Part shown: piece after piece, positions 8,546-17,311 of the stretch | How positions within the stretch are numbered: the first letter of the stretch is position 1 | How the letters are laid out: each line of letters starts with the position of its first letter | Assembly: GCA_004009845.1 (NCBI GenBank) | Contig: RMBW01000353.1 | Span: forward strand, 17,421 to 35,645 | Length of the DNA stretch: 18,225 nt | DNA from: Davidsoniella eucalypti | Lineage: Eukaryota > Ascomycota > Sordariomycetes > Microascales > Ceratocystidaceae | Direction: 5' to 3' | The notes under the pieces: generated by a model | What the model was told of the DNA's origin: nothing | The model's input: only the letters and a program-made list of their open reading frames with translations | Databases searched by the model: none | Position numbers and translations under genes: made by a program

Positions 8546-8874
8546 GAGAGAGCCCTAAAAACATGCGGATTTAGACTGGACTTTTTCTGATTAGTGATTA
8601 CTCCAAAAATACTCCAAAATATTTTTCTTAAAATGTAATAATCCAAATGTGAAAAGTGAAATGTGAAACGTGAACTATTTTCAACTTTGGTAATTGATGA
8701 TCAAATTTAAATTTAATTTAAATTAAAATTAGAAAAATGTTGGAAAATAGTCTAAATTATGTACTTTATAAAGTGTTACTAGGTGGTACTAAAAGTGTAA
8801 AATTCGACAAATTTCCCTCCTAGAACGATGCTAATCGTGAAAACCTAAATAAATTTAGGTACGATTAGACTTTA

Positions 8875-10061
8875 TTAGACTTTATTAGATTTCTTAAATC
8901 TATTTACTTTGAAGAATAAATTTTCTTTAAAGTTTGGATGAGTTTGTTTTACGTACTCTATGAACGCTTCTGTTTCTATATTTCTATTAACAGTTCTTGG
9001 TATATTGTTTCTAAACTTTAGATTTGAGATCGCTGAAGGTTTCAGCTTGTATTTCTCTTTATTAACACTTAAATCGTTAACAGTTAAATCGTTAGGATTA
9101 TTATCGTAGTAGTCATTTATATATTGAATGATTTGTGTGTATGTCATAGTTTTATATTCTATACCATATTCTTCACATAACTCTGGTTTAATAATAATTC
9201 TAACAAAATTTCTGATAGCTGTCTCCAGTAAATTTTTATAAGCATTTCCACTTTTTGTTAAGAATTTACCGAAAACTGGTGATTTTATAGCGTTAGTCAG
9301 CTTTCTAATTTCTCTCAACTTCTTTATAGTTGGTCAAGGAACCGTTTCTAAATATTCTTTCATAGATTCTCTTAAAATCATTCTTTTGTTATCGTAACCA
9401 AGATTATAGATTTGATCCTTAAATAACATTTGCATTTGTCTTCCATCTTTAAAAATGTCCTTAGCACTTCTAAGTCTTGATTGTATGAATAGAAAAGACT
9501 TAGAACTTTTCTTAAATATATAATTAGAGAATAGTTCAAATAATTCTGGATTGTTTAAACCCTGTTTCTGGAAACCAGTTATAGCTGATATCGAAGCTTG
9601 AGTTTGACTTAATTGTCCTCTTGTTTTTCAATTTAAAACTTTACCTTCATCCTCTAACTTAATTTCTAGAGCTCTGTTATCAAATGATCCTTCTTTTTCT
9701 GTAAGTTCTTTTCTTAAGTTCTTATATATTCTTAAACAAATAGTTTTATCTTCAGTTGAGTTTTCGATAACTTTGTTTTCTAAATCCTCACGTTAGTGAT
9801 AAAACCGTCGGTAGTTACTGAATAACTTTACTTTCTTCGAATAGTGATATGTTATTTAGTAACTCACCTTAACAGCTCTAGTGAAACCCGTGATTTGTGA
9901 AGCCAAAATTGGATTAGCTAAATCACTTCCCTTTATTTTTGTGTAAGTTTTAGTTTTTGTATCAAAAGCGCTCTTATTGAAAGACCATAGAAACTTGACC
10001 ATAAATAGAATTTCCTATTTCTTTATACATAATTATAAAAAGTTTTTCTTGGGATGTTCTC
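8875..10061 (-). pseudogene. dpo: Inverted partial copy of the plasmid DNA polymerase C-terminal part
   Basis: Minus-strand copy of polymerase codons from motif B to the stop. The last 147 codons (8875-9318) are identical to 7732-8175. In-frame TGA codons appear as TCA on the plus strand at the equivalent places. This copy keeps the full AAATAGG at the motif B break and the correct run at 7115-7137 of the forward copy, so it repairs those frameshifts. It has its own losses near 9790, 9833 and 9870. It is truncated at 10061 by the switch to nuclear DNA. I regard it as the other strand or other half of the same plasmid. Confidence 0.85.
10058..10061. other. Junction between plasmid and nuclear DNA
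   Basis: Plasmid sequence is recognisable through GGATGTTCTC (10052-10061). UPF1 codons for SREDVE begin at about 10059. The two sources can share TCTC at the join, a short microhomology. No target duplication or terminal repeat is at the border, and the break is inside the plasmid's gene, not at its end. This argues against normal integration and for a chimeric join. Confidence 0.75.
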
Positions 10062-11902
10062 GCGAGGATGTCGAAATCATTCTGTTCATCATCTCCTCTT
10101 CACGAACAGGTTCGTGTAGGCTCGACTAATTCCGACCTTGCGCGCCTGCTTCTGCTAAAGACAGAGGTTGGAGAGCTCGACAACCAGGACGAGAAGAAAT
10201 ATCGCAGCTGATCCGGAAGGCTGAGAAAGAATTCCTCAACAATGCTGAGGTTATCTGTTGCACTTGCGTTGGTGCTGGTGACCCCCGTTTGCTCAAGAAA
10301 CGCTTCCGCCATGTGTTGATCGACGAGTCTACACAGTCTGCCGAGCCTGAGTGTCTGATTCCCATTGTTCACGGTGCTTCGCAGGTTGTTCTTGTTGGTG
10401 ATCACAAGCAACTGGGTCCTGTTATCATGAACAAGAAGGCTGCTCGTGCTGGTCTGAACCAATCGCTATTCGAGCGTCTTGTCCACCTCGGTATGAACCC
10501 TATCCGTTTGAACATTCAGTACCGTATGCACCCTTGTTCTTCGGATTTCCCGTCCAACATGTTTTATGATGGAGATCTTCAAAACGGTATTGGCTACCAA
10601 GCGCGTATCCGGTCCGATGTCGACTTTCCCTGGCCTTCTAAGGAATCTCCTATGATGTTCTGGGCCAACATGGGCAACGAGGAGATTTCAGCATCCGGTA
10701 CCTCGTACTTAAACCGTACGGAGGCTTCCAATGTCGAAAAGGTTGTTACTCGGTTCCTAAAGGAAGGTGTTCAGCCTACAGACATCGGCGTCATTACGCC
10801 ATACGAAGGACAACGCAGCTACCTGGTCACGACTATGCAGACCACTGGCACTTGCAACAAGGAGTTGTACAAGCGTATTGAGGTCGCGTCGGTCGATGCT
10901 TTCCAGGGTCGTGAGAAGGACTGGGTTGTTCTTTCTTGTGTCCGTTCCAATGACAACCAGGGAATTGGTTTTCTGTCGGATCCCCGCCGTCTAAATGTTG
11001 CTTTAACCCGTGCCAAATATGGCCTTGTCATTATTGGTAACCCCAAGGCTCTGTCGAAGAATGAGATGTGGCATAGCCTACTCAGCCACTACAAGGACAA
11101 GGACTGCTTTGTTGAGGGACCGCTTTCCAATCTACAAAAGTCCCTAATGCAGTTCAGCCGCCCTCGCCCTTCCTACCGCCCCGCAACAATACTGGCATCA
11201 ACAACGGCCCACAGGCACACGGAATGTACAACGCTTCTTCCAATGGCAGTAGTGCTCTGGCCCTAACAAACGGTAGATTTGGCAATGGCCGTGACTTTGA
11301 CACAGGCTCAATGATATCGTATATCACAGACGACGCTTCGTCCTGTACAGTGGTGCATCACTAAACCTAAACTTTAATGCCGGTTTCCTAGCTGGCCTCC
11401 AACCTGAGAGTTGGCCCGGCATGCCCGGTGTCCCTGCGATGCCTCGAGGGCCACGTCGCAACGTCCGCACGGCCGACAGCGTTGCCGGAGAAAGTGATGC
11501 TACCTCCGAGTTCACTGATGCGACTTCAGTTCTAGGCGGAAACGGATCGGTCAGGGTGGTGTCAGCCTTAATATGGGTGGTCCTACGCCCGTCGGCGGCA
11601 GTCACTCATATCATGCACACCATGCGTACCAAGCTATGAACCACAGCAACAACACAGCGCACAATGATCGTTTCAACCGATATGTACAGAGTGGTGGTCG
11701 CATGAACAATGGTAGGGCTCTTGACGATGATGAGAAGAGCGTAAGCACTGCCTTCCAGAGCCAGATTGGTGACACTAGACGTAGCGGTCCCAATGCCAGT
11801 GCTGGAGTATCTAACAGTTCGCGCAAGAACGCCTCGGCTCCAGGTGAAGCCAGGAGTCGTAGAACGAGTGGCAAGAAGGTCCCAAAGGAAACCAAAGAGT
11901 GA
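10058..11902 (+). CDS. upf1: UPF1/NAM7 ATP-dependent RNA helicase, 5' part missing
   Basis: C-terminal half of the superfamily 1 helicase that drives nonsense-mediated mRNA decay with UPF2 and UPF3 in the cytoplasm. Visible in order: SREDVE; LHEQVRVGSTNSDLARL; VICCTCVGAGDPR; motif II IDESTQSAEPE; motif III GDHKQLGP; motif IV IQYRMHPC; VITPYEGQR; motif V VASVDAFQGREKD; motif VI SDPRRLNVALTRAKYGLV; then the low-complexity fungal tail ending KKVPKETKE with TGA. The Cys/His-rich UPF2-binding domain and the Walker A motif are absent because plasmid DNA replaces them. The frame breaks near 10077, 10206, 11178, 11343 and 11549, each explained by about one base, mostly a missing one. The conserved residues continue across every break, so these are probably consensus errors. 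Family assignment is very secure. Confidence 0.95.
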
Positions 11903-12990
11903 AGTTTGTAGTCAAGATATGAGGATCTTTAAATGGCAATCTGTCATGTTGATCGTTTCGTTGCTGTCACCAACATTTCGGTAGATAATCTCGATGATCA
12001 ACGCCGGTTTGCGTTAAGCTGATCCCAGCTTCGCTATCAGTACTACTATCATCCCCTCCAAGTCGTCCGAACAAGTCATTATACTGTTTTTTTACCTGGA
12101 TATCTTCTTATCCTAGCAATCAAACCCAGGATATTTGACCGAGTAGAGACTTATTACATTCTCCTCGCCAGGATTTCTTCACTCATGGAAGCTCAGTTAC
12201 AAGCAGCTGGCATATGCTGCAAAGCTACATCTCTCGATACACTTCCGAGGACATTCACTCACCGAGTGTCACTTGCGTGGTTTGCAGGGCTATTCACTAC
12301 TGAGGGATCTCTCGGAATGAAAGGTTCTCTTCAATTTGGCTAAGCTTTACCGTTTTGTCTCAAGTCAGTATTCACCTACGCAGCGTCTATTGGTAGAGCG
12401 AGCGATCTATTGAGAGCTTTAGTTGATTCAGTTAGCCAGTTAGAGCCAGCCAAAGCTTCTTCCACTAACTAGCCAGCCCATTGTTACGTGCTCTATGCCG
12501 TTACGCCAATGACTGGTTTAATCTTAGTCTCAGACTTGACTTTTGCTCTGGCTTCGATGGATATGTAGTTCTATGATGGCAGGTCGCTAGTATTATTTTC
12601 TCATAAATAGAAAAGTTTATCTTTTATTGTTTACTATCTGATATCGATCTTTTTACCATTATTAATGGATTGATGACATATAACTAACCCTAGCATACTT
12701 GAGTCAGAAACCCTATATCTGCTGCGCCCCACTGTTTCTTAAGTAGTAGGACAGCTTGTAGAATAATAGCTCCGGCAGTTGTGATTTAGCGATAATGTAT
12801 CTTTTAAACAGCAATTGCAACAATTAAGCAGTTATCGGCCATTCAGTTACGCAATTGCTCCGGACTGCAAAAGCCATTTCAAATATTCTGATTCCCATTA
12901 TACACAAGGGCATACGAAGTTCTCAATTGGCCATCGAAAAATATCATACAGCAAATTTTGACTAAGAAAACTCGAGGCTAAAATCACATC
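11903..12990. other. Intergenic region between UPF1 and the coiled-coil gene
   Basis: About 1.09 kb without a supported gene. It should contain the UPF1 3' end and the promoter of the following gene, both on the plus strand. There is a more AT-rich portion near 12590-12680. No tRNA, repeat family or clear TATA element was recognised. Confidence 0.5.
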
Positions 12991-14955
12991 ATGGACGAAG
13001 AAGAAAGAGCGGCTAAGTTGGCAGCGGCGCGGAAGAAGGCAAGTTCCCAATATATGTTCTATGTAGCCTCTATGTAGCCTTTATCTGGTGGTGTATGGCC
13101 TAGTTAGATTGGCAGCACTGAGATATGAGCTTTGTACCAGCTAACAAAGACCAACCAATAGGCGCAACAGCTGAAGAAGGCGAAGAAAGAGAAGAAGGGC
13201 AAGGAAGAAAAACCGGCTACCGAAGCCGCTACTGCCCCAACAACCACAACTATGACCGAAACACCAGAGACCGACGACACCCCCAACGATACTGCTCCTC
13301 CGACAACTAGCGATGAGGCTACAGCCTCGCCGGACCCTGTACCGATTTCCATAAAGACAGGCGAGGCGGTGCTTGCCGCCGATGAAGAAGCGGTGCTCTC
13401 ACCGAGCGCAGAAGGGAACGACGCCGTAGCATCACTAGCCGAGCAGTCCAAGATACGCTCGACATCATTCCGCGTGGGTTCGACGTCATCGCCGCTATCG
13501 CCCAGTGCTGACGGAGATAGAGCGGCGGACATATACCGCAAGCAGGTGGCGCGCATAGAGGAGCTGGAGAAGGAGAATAAGAAGCTGTTCAAGGATGTTG
13601 GCGACATCGAAAAGCGCTGGAAGAAGGCCGAGGAAGAACTCGAGGATCTGCGCGAGGAGGAGGATGGCAGAAAGGAGGGCGCAAGTAGTGACGGGACTGC
13701 AAAGCTGGTAAGTTTATTGTTATCTTCTCTGCCGACGTTTCAGGGTACAATATTGTCCTTTTGCTAACCTATATATCGCACAAACTCTATAGAGGGAAGA
13801 GAACGAAGCTTTACAGCGACAGATTAAGCAACTTCAGACACAATCCTCGCGGCGTCACGGCTCATCGACCTCCATTTCGCTTTCCGGCCCCCACCGGCTG
13901 TGCTACAAGAACAACTAGCATCAAAGACATCGACCATTGAATACATGGAAGCCGAGCTCTCCAAGCTTCGTGCCCATTTAGAGCGCACATCTAGTGGTTC
14001 GTCTTCGGAGCGTGAGCAAATCACGGCCCTTGAAGAAAAGCTTGCGCGGACTGAAAAGGCCGCTTCACTAGCTCAATCAGAGCTATCTGAGCTAAAGAAG
14101 AACCTAGACCGGACAGCTGAAAAGGCGGTGCGAGAAGGAAGCGAGCGGACCAGTGCCGAGACCAAGATTCGTGCTCTAGAAACTCAGGTCGCTGATGAAC
14201 TTGATCTACGTTTTGAGGCGGAGAAGAAGGCTGATGCTCTGGAGAAGAAGATCCAGGCACTGACGACGCTTCATAAGGAAAACGACTCACGCACACAAGC
14301 GCTACGCAAGGAAAAAGAAGCAGCAGAAAAAGAGGCACGGGAACTTCGGGTGCGTCTCGAGCGGCTTGAAACAGAGAACGCACGGCTCAAGTCGCGCAAG
14401 TCCGTTGACGGCGCCACTGTTAGTTCGAGAAGTGGCGGTGGAGGCTTGGACGATGAAGGCGTCGACGAGCTAGAAGACGAAGAACGACTCAAGCTCGAAC
14501 GCAAGGTGCGTGAAATGGAAGCAGAGATCTCAGATCTGCGACGCGGCATTTGGCGAGACCGGCGTAAGTCTATGGCCGGCGATGGCGCTGTATTCCAAGA
14601 CGTCGACTTGAACGGCACATCCGGTGGGGCAGCAGCACGCAAGATGACACACTCAGGCGGCGTAGCGGGCTTCCTTGCCAGTGGACTAAACGCATTGGCT
14701 GGTACGGCTACTGGAAATGCCGTAGTCGATGGAGACGATGACGATGATTCATTCTTGTCAGACGATGAGGATGGAGCTGGTGCCATAGATTTCGATGAAG
14801 AGGCGTTCCGTCTGGCCCAAGCTGAAGAGGCAGCCGCACGACTCGAGCGAGTCAAAGAGTTGAAGCGGAATCTCAAGAATTGGGAAGGTTGGCGGTTAGA
14901 TCTGGTAGATATCCGGAAGGGCGTGCCGGGATTCGGAGATGTGTTTGAGATTTAA
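12991..14955 (+). CDS. Long coiled-coil protein, fungal 'M protein repeat' type
   Basis: Three exons (12991-13038, 13162-13707, 13793-14955), about 585 residues. It starts MDEEERAAKLAAARKK, followed by a Lys-rich run, a Thr/Pro/Ala/Ser-rich disordered stretch, and heptad-rich coiled coil from ADIYRKQVARIEELEKENKK to KSRKSV (about residues 125-430), a second coil near DEERLKLERKVREMEAEIS, a glycine/alanine segment, an acidic patch (GDDDDDSFLSDDED), and an ending KNWEGWRLDLVDIRKG...VFEI with TAA. This layout and C-terminal block match, from memory, ascomycete proteins annotated as M protein repeat protein, possibly Golgi or vesicle tethers. That role is inference. One base is missing in the C-run near 13885-13893; the frame resumes at VLQEQLASK. 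Both introns are phase 0 with CTAAC branch sites. Start chosen as the first ATG giving the basic N-terminus. Confidence 0.82.
13039..13161 (+). other. Intron 1 of the coiled-coil gene (GC-AG type)
   Basis: The donor reads AAG|GCAAGT instead of GT. The branch site is CTAAC (13141-13145) and the acceptor ATAG ends at 13161. Removing it joins ...ARKK to AQQLKK in phase 0. In-frame stops inside it rule out read-through. It also carries an 11-bp perfect tandem duplication (13059-13069 and 13070-13080). Confidence 0.75.
13708..13792 (+). other. Intron 2 of the coiled-coil gene
   Basis: Canonical GTAAGT donor, GCTAAC branch site (13763-13768) and TATAG acceptor, 85 nt, phase 0. It joins ...DGTAKL to REENEALQRQ and so continues the coiled coil. 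Confidence 0.88.
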
Positions 14956-15289
14956 AGGGAAGTGAGGGAGAGGCTTTAACAAGGAGAGACAATGGACTTT
15001 GTATGGTTAGCAAAGCAACGGAAATTGGAAACTAGAATAAAGAAGTTTCAATCATGTATGTGATAGTTTATATTGGACCAAGGTGCTACCCGCCAACTTG
15101 TCTTCTTATTCCTCTTTGCCAAGATATAAATGGAGAAAGAATGTGTTTGGGAGAAGTTCGTCATCCAAGGATCCGGAGAGGGCTCCCACTACGATCACTA
15201 TTCTCGAGGCAAGGTCGCCCAACGATCAGTACAGAAGCCGCCCCTCTCGCCTAGATGCACGCGCTGTTGATCACCGGACAGAGCAATAT
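14956..15289. other. Intergenic region with possible eroded retroelement start
   Basis: This follows the stop of the coiled-coil gene. An open frame from about 15083 runs into the retroelement remnant and may be the decayed end of its first gene, but nothing in the first 200 bases is recognisable. No RNA gene or repeat seen. Confidence 0.4.
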
Positions 15290-16330
15290 AGCTTCGCCAT
15301 CCGACGTGCGAAGTGCGGTGACAAGTCGCACAGCACGGACTTACAGACAATACTCCGGGGACAACTGCAACTCTACACGTGGAATTTAATGGAGAACCAT
15401 GCCTCCTCCTCCACGGACTAAGAATCATACAAGCCAACGTACAACGGAAACTACAAGCACAGAAAGTAATGAGACACAAGGCGGACATAGGAGCCCGCTA
15501 TGCACAGCAGCTCCAGAACATCCACACAACATGGATAAGTTCTGTCAGACCCATCCCATCTTGAGGAGACAGGTGACAGAGACACAAGGCGCATATCAAT
15601 ATGCTTCCTACGAAGGCTCCTAGGTTCCATGCTCATACCTCAACTTGGCTCTCAACCCACCCAGACCTCGCCGCAGTGACGGATAATCTCGGTAAAGCGA
15701 TACGTAACGCCCTACTTGCAGCGCTCAGGATGATGTTATGGAAACTGCCAAGAAGTATGATCAAATATGGCCCAATCAAGGACACAACTACCCCAGCTGA
15801 TCCCCCACCACAGAATGCGTATGAGAGGTGCCAACAAGCAAGAAACTGCAGAGAGGCATCGGGTCTTCAAGGCAGCGCAGAGCTTGAAAGACATCTGGCT
15901 TTACACAGACGGCTCCAAACTAAGCAACGGATGGACAGGAGCAGGCTGGTACGCGGAAAAGAATAACCAACGACTGACCAGTGGGAAACAAGCATGCGGA
16001 AATTTGGTGGAAGTTGCTGATGCGGAAATAAAAGCTATCCTACTAGGCCTCACCTCCCAACCAGACAAATCGAGACGGATCACACGATATGGATATGCTC
16101 ACACAATCAAGCAGCAGTTCACCGTCCCAACAACACGGCACAACGAACTGGGACATCGCAGCAAGCAGTAGACGAAGCGAAGATATGGATACAGGCAGCC
16201 AAACAGAGGCATCGAGGACTACGAATATGCTGCATCTGGGTGCCAGGCCACAAAGAGATGAACCCCGCGGTCGGTCGCGGAGTAGAGATCCCGGCCCGGA
16301 ACCGTCGCGGGCCAACCCACTCGCGATGAA
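15290..16330 (+). mobile_element. Decayed LINE retrotransposon fragment with RNase H domain
   Basis: Pieces of a non-LTR retroelement in plus orientation but several frames. First RRAKCGDKSHSTDL (near 15300-15342), like part of a nucleic-acid-binding CCHC knuckle of the first gene. Then LRIIQANVQRK (near 15416-15450), like the start of the endonuclease domain. Then an RNase H domain: IWLYTDGSK with catalytic Asp at 15908, GAGWYA, VADAEIKAI with catalytic Glu at 16025, and, after one frameshift, CCIWVPGHKE from 16228. Endonuclease core and reverse transcriptase are missing, so about 1 kb remains of an element normally several kb long. RNase H points to the Tad/I type of fungal LINEs. It is interrupted by stops and not functional. 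Confidence 0.65.
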
Positions 16331-16931
16331 GCACAGCCGAGCAATATGTCGGTGCACAGCTTGGGTCCCTATGGACAGCCAGCGCAGGGCCAAAAGTCTA
16401 CATACCAGCCTTGGGCCCACATCCGGCGAATATGAGTCCTGAGCGGCTGTCAATCTTATTGGAAGATGTTTGAAGGCCTTTGTCTTTTGATGAGCTTTTC
16501 ATATTATCTTCTCCTTCTACCACATTGAGACATATCTTGCTACATAGGGTTATTGCTATGAAACCCAGCTTTCTTCCGTGGCAATATTGAGGGGGTGACG
16601 GCGTGTGTCAAGGCTACTGACTGGTGTATGTGGAAGATATATAATGCCTACTTGGATTACGTAATGGACTGTACGGATAGGTAGTGTAAGAGCCTTCTGT
16701 TGCTTTCTTGTTATATCTTACTTGTCTATTATTTCTGGCTTAGGGTTTTCTATTCACGTTGCGAATAAAGGTCTTTCCTTGCAAGCTGTTTACTCTTTCA
16801 GCTTGCACGGCACAATTAGTCAACGAGAGACATCATTCCAATAACAGCGATTTTTATAAGTTTCTTTACACGATTTTAATGGAAACATTCGGATCAAACA
16901 CTATAACAACTACTTCCCCCTCAAGCTTCCA
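16331..16931. other. Intergenic region
   Basis: About 600 bases with no supported gene. The first hundred may be the rest of the retroelement. From about 16440 it is AT-leaning and shows no clear coding pattern, tRNA or repeat. Confidence 0.45.
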
Positions 16932-17090
16932 ATGGAAGGCAAGGCGCCAGAGGCCCCTTCCCTCCCGGCGCGAGTCGCGGACGCCCTCGATCAGCTTCGA
17001 CGCGATCGGGAGGAAGACGCGACGACCGCCGTAAAGGTCTACGCGCTCGTCAGAATGGAAGCTGACCATTTATCGGCCATTGATTTTTAA
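16932..17090 (+). CDS. Small GC-rich reading frame, possible gene fragment
   Basis: A 52-codon frame starting MEGKAPEAPSLPARVADALD and ending AIDF with TAA. The frame is open back to 16860. It stands out because most third positions are G or C while both flanks are AT-rich, which is typical for coding DNA in such fungi. It is charged, with alternating Ala/Arg/Asp/Glu that could be helical. I recognise no family. It may be a fragment of a transposon gene, an exon of a larger unannotated gene, or a chance GC island. A longer overlapping frame from 16759 lacks this codon pattern. Confidence 0.35.
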   Translation: MEGKAPEAPSLPARVADALDQLRRDREEDATTAVKVYALVRMEADHLSAIDF

Positions 17091-17311
17091 AAAAGATATT
17101 GGAAGAAACTTTAGCTTATATAGCATCACATTTAACTTAGCGGGTTGTTCATTCATTCAATAATCACATACTTGTACAAGGAAATATTTAGAGAATACTT
17201 CATTAAAACATCAATATAGTGAAAAATCAAACTAAATAAAGCCGCAACAAACAGATGGGACCGAAGTACAACAAACATCAAACCACTCTATTAGAACACG
17301 AAAACGAGGGC
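17091..17311. other. AT-rich intergenic stretch
   Basis: Low-complexity AT-rich DNA between the small frame and the 3' end of the minus-strand gene. It would include that gene's 3' untranslated part. Nothing else can be supported. Confidence 0.45.

Larger units (their letters stand above)
8546..10061. repeat. Inverted copy of the plasmid right end
   Basis: Reverse complement of about 6984-8504. It is essentially identical up to about 9780 and then gains several one-base losses towards 10061. It stops abruptly inside polymerase motif B, where the sequence changes to a nuclear gene. The palindrome axis is at 8525. The arm is about 1.5 kb long. Confidence 0.92.

Noticed and set aside
8546..10061. 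CRISPR, integron or insertion-sequence explanation for the repeats
   Set aside because: There are no short spaced repeats, integrase or transposase. The repeats are mirror copies of one plasmid end.
12360..12480. Possible tRNA-like stretch with TAGAGCGAGCG and repeated AGCCAG/TTAGCCAGTTAGAGCCAGCC
   Set aside because: No cloverleaf, no T-loop GTTCGAATC-type element, and no acceptor pairing could be drawn.
14021..14876. Long minus-strand open frames inside the coiled-coil gene
   Set aside because: Shadows of the GC-rich heptad codons. The plus strand has introns, a start and a conserved protein layout.
15901..16453. Overlapping minus-strand frames across the retroelement
   Set aside because: They lie opposite the recognisable RNase H domain and show no family traits.
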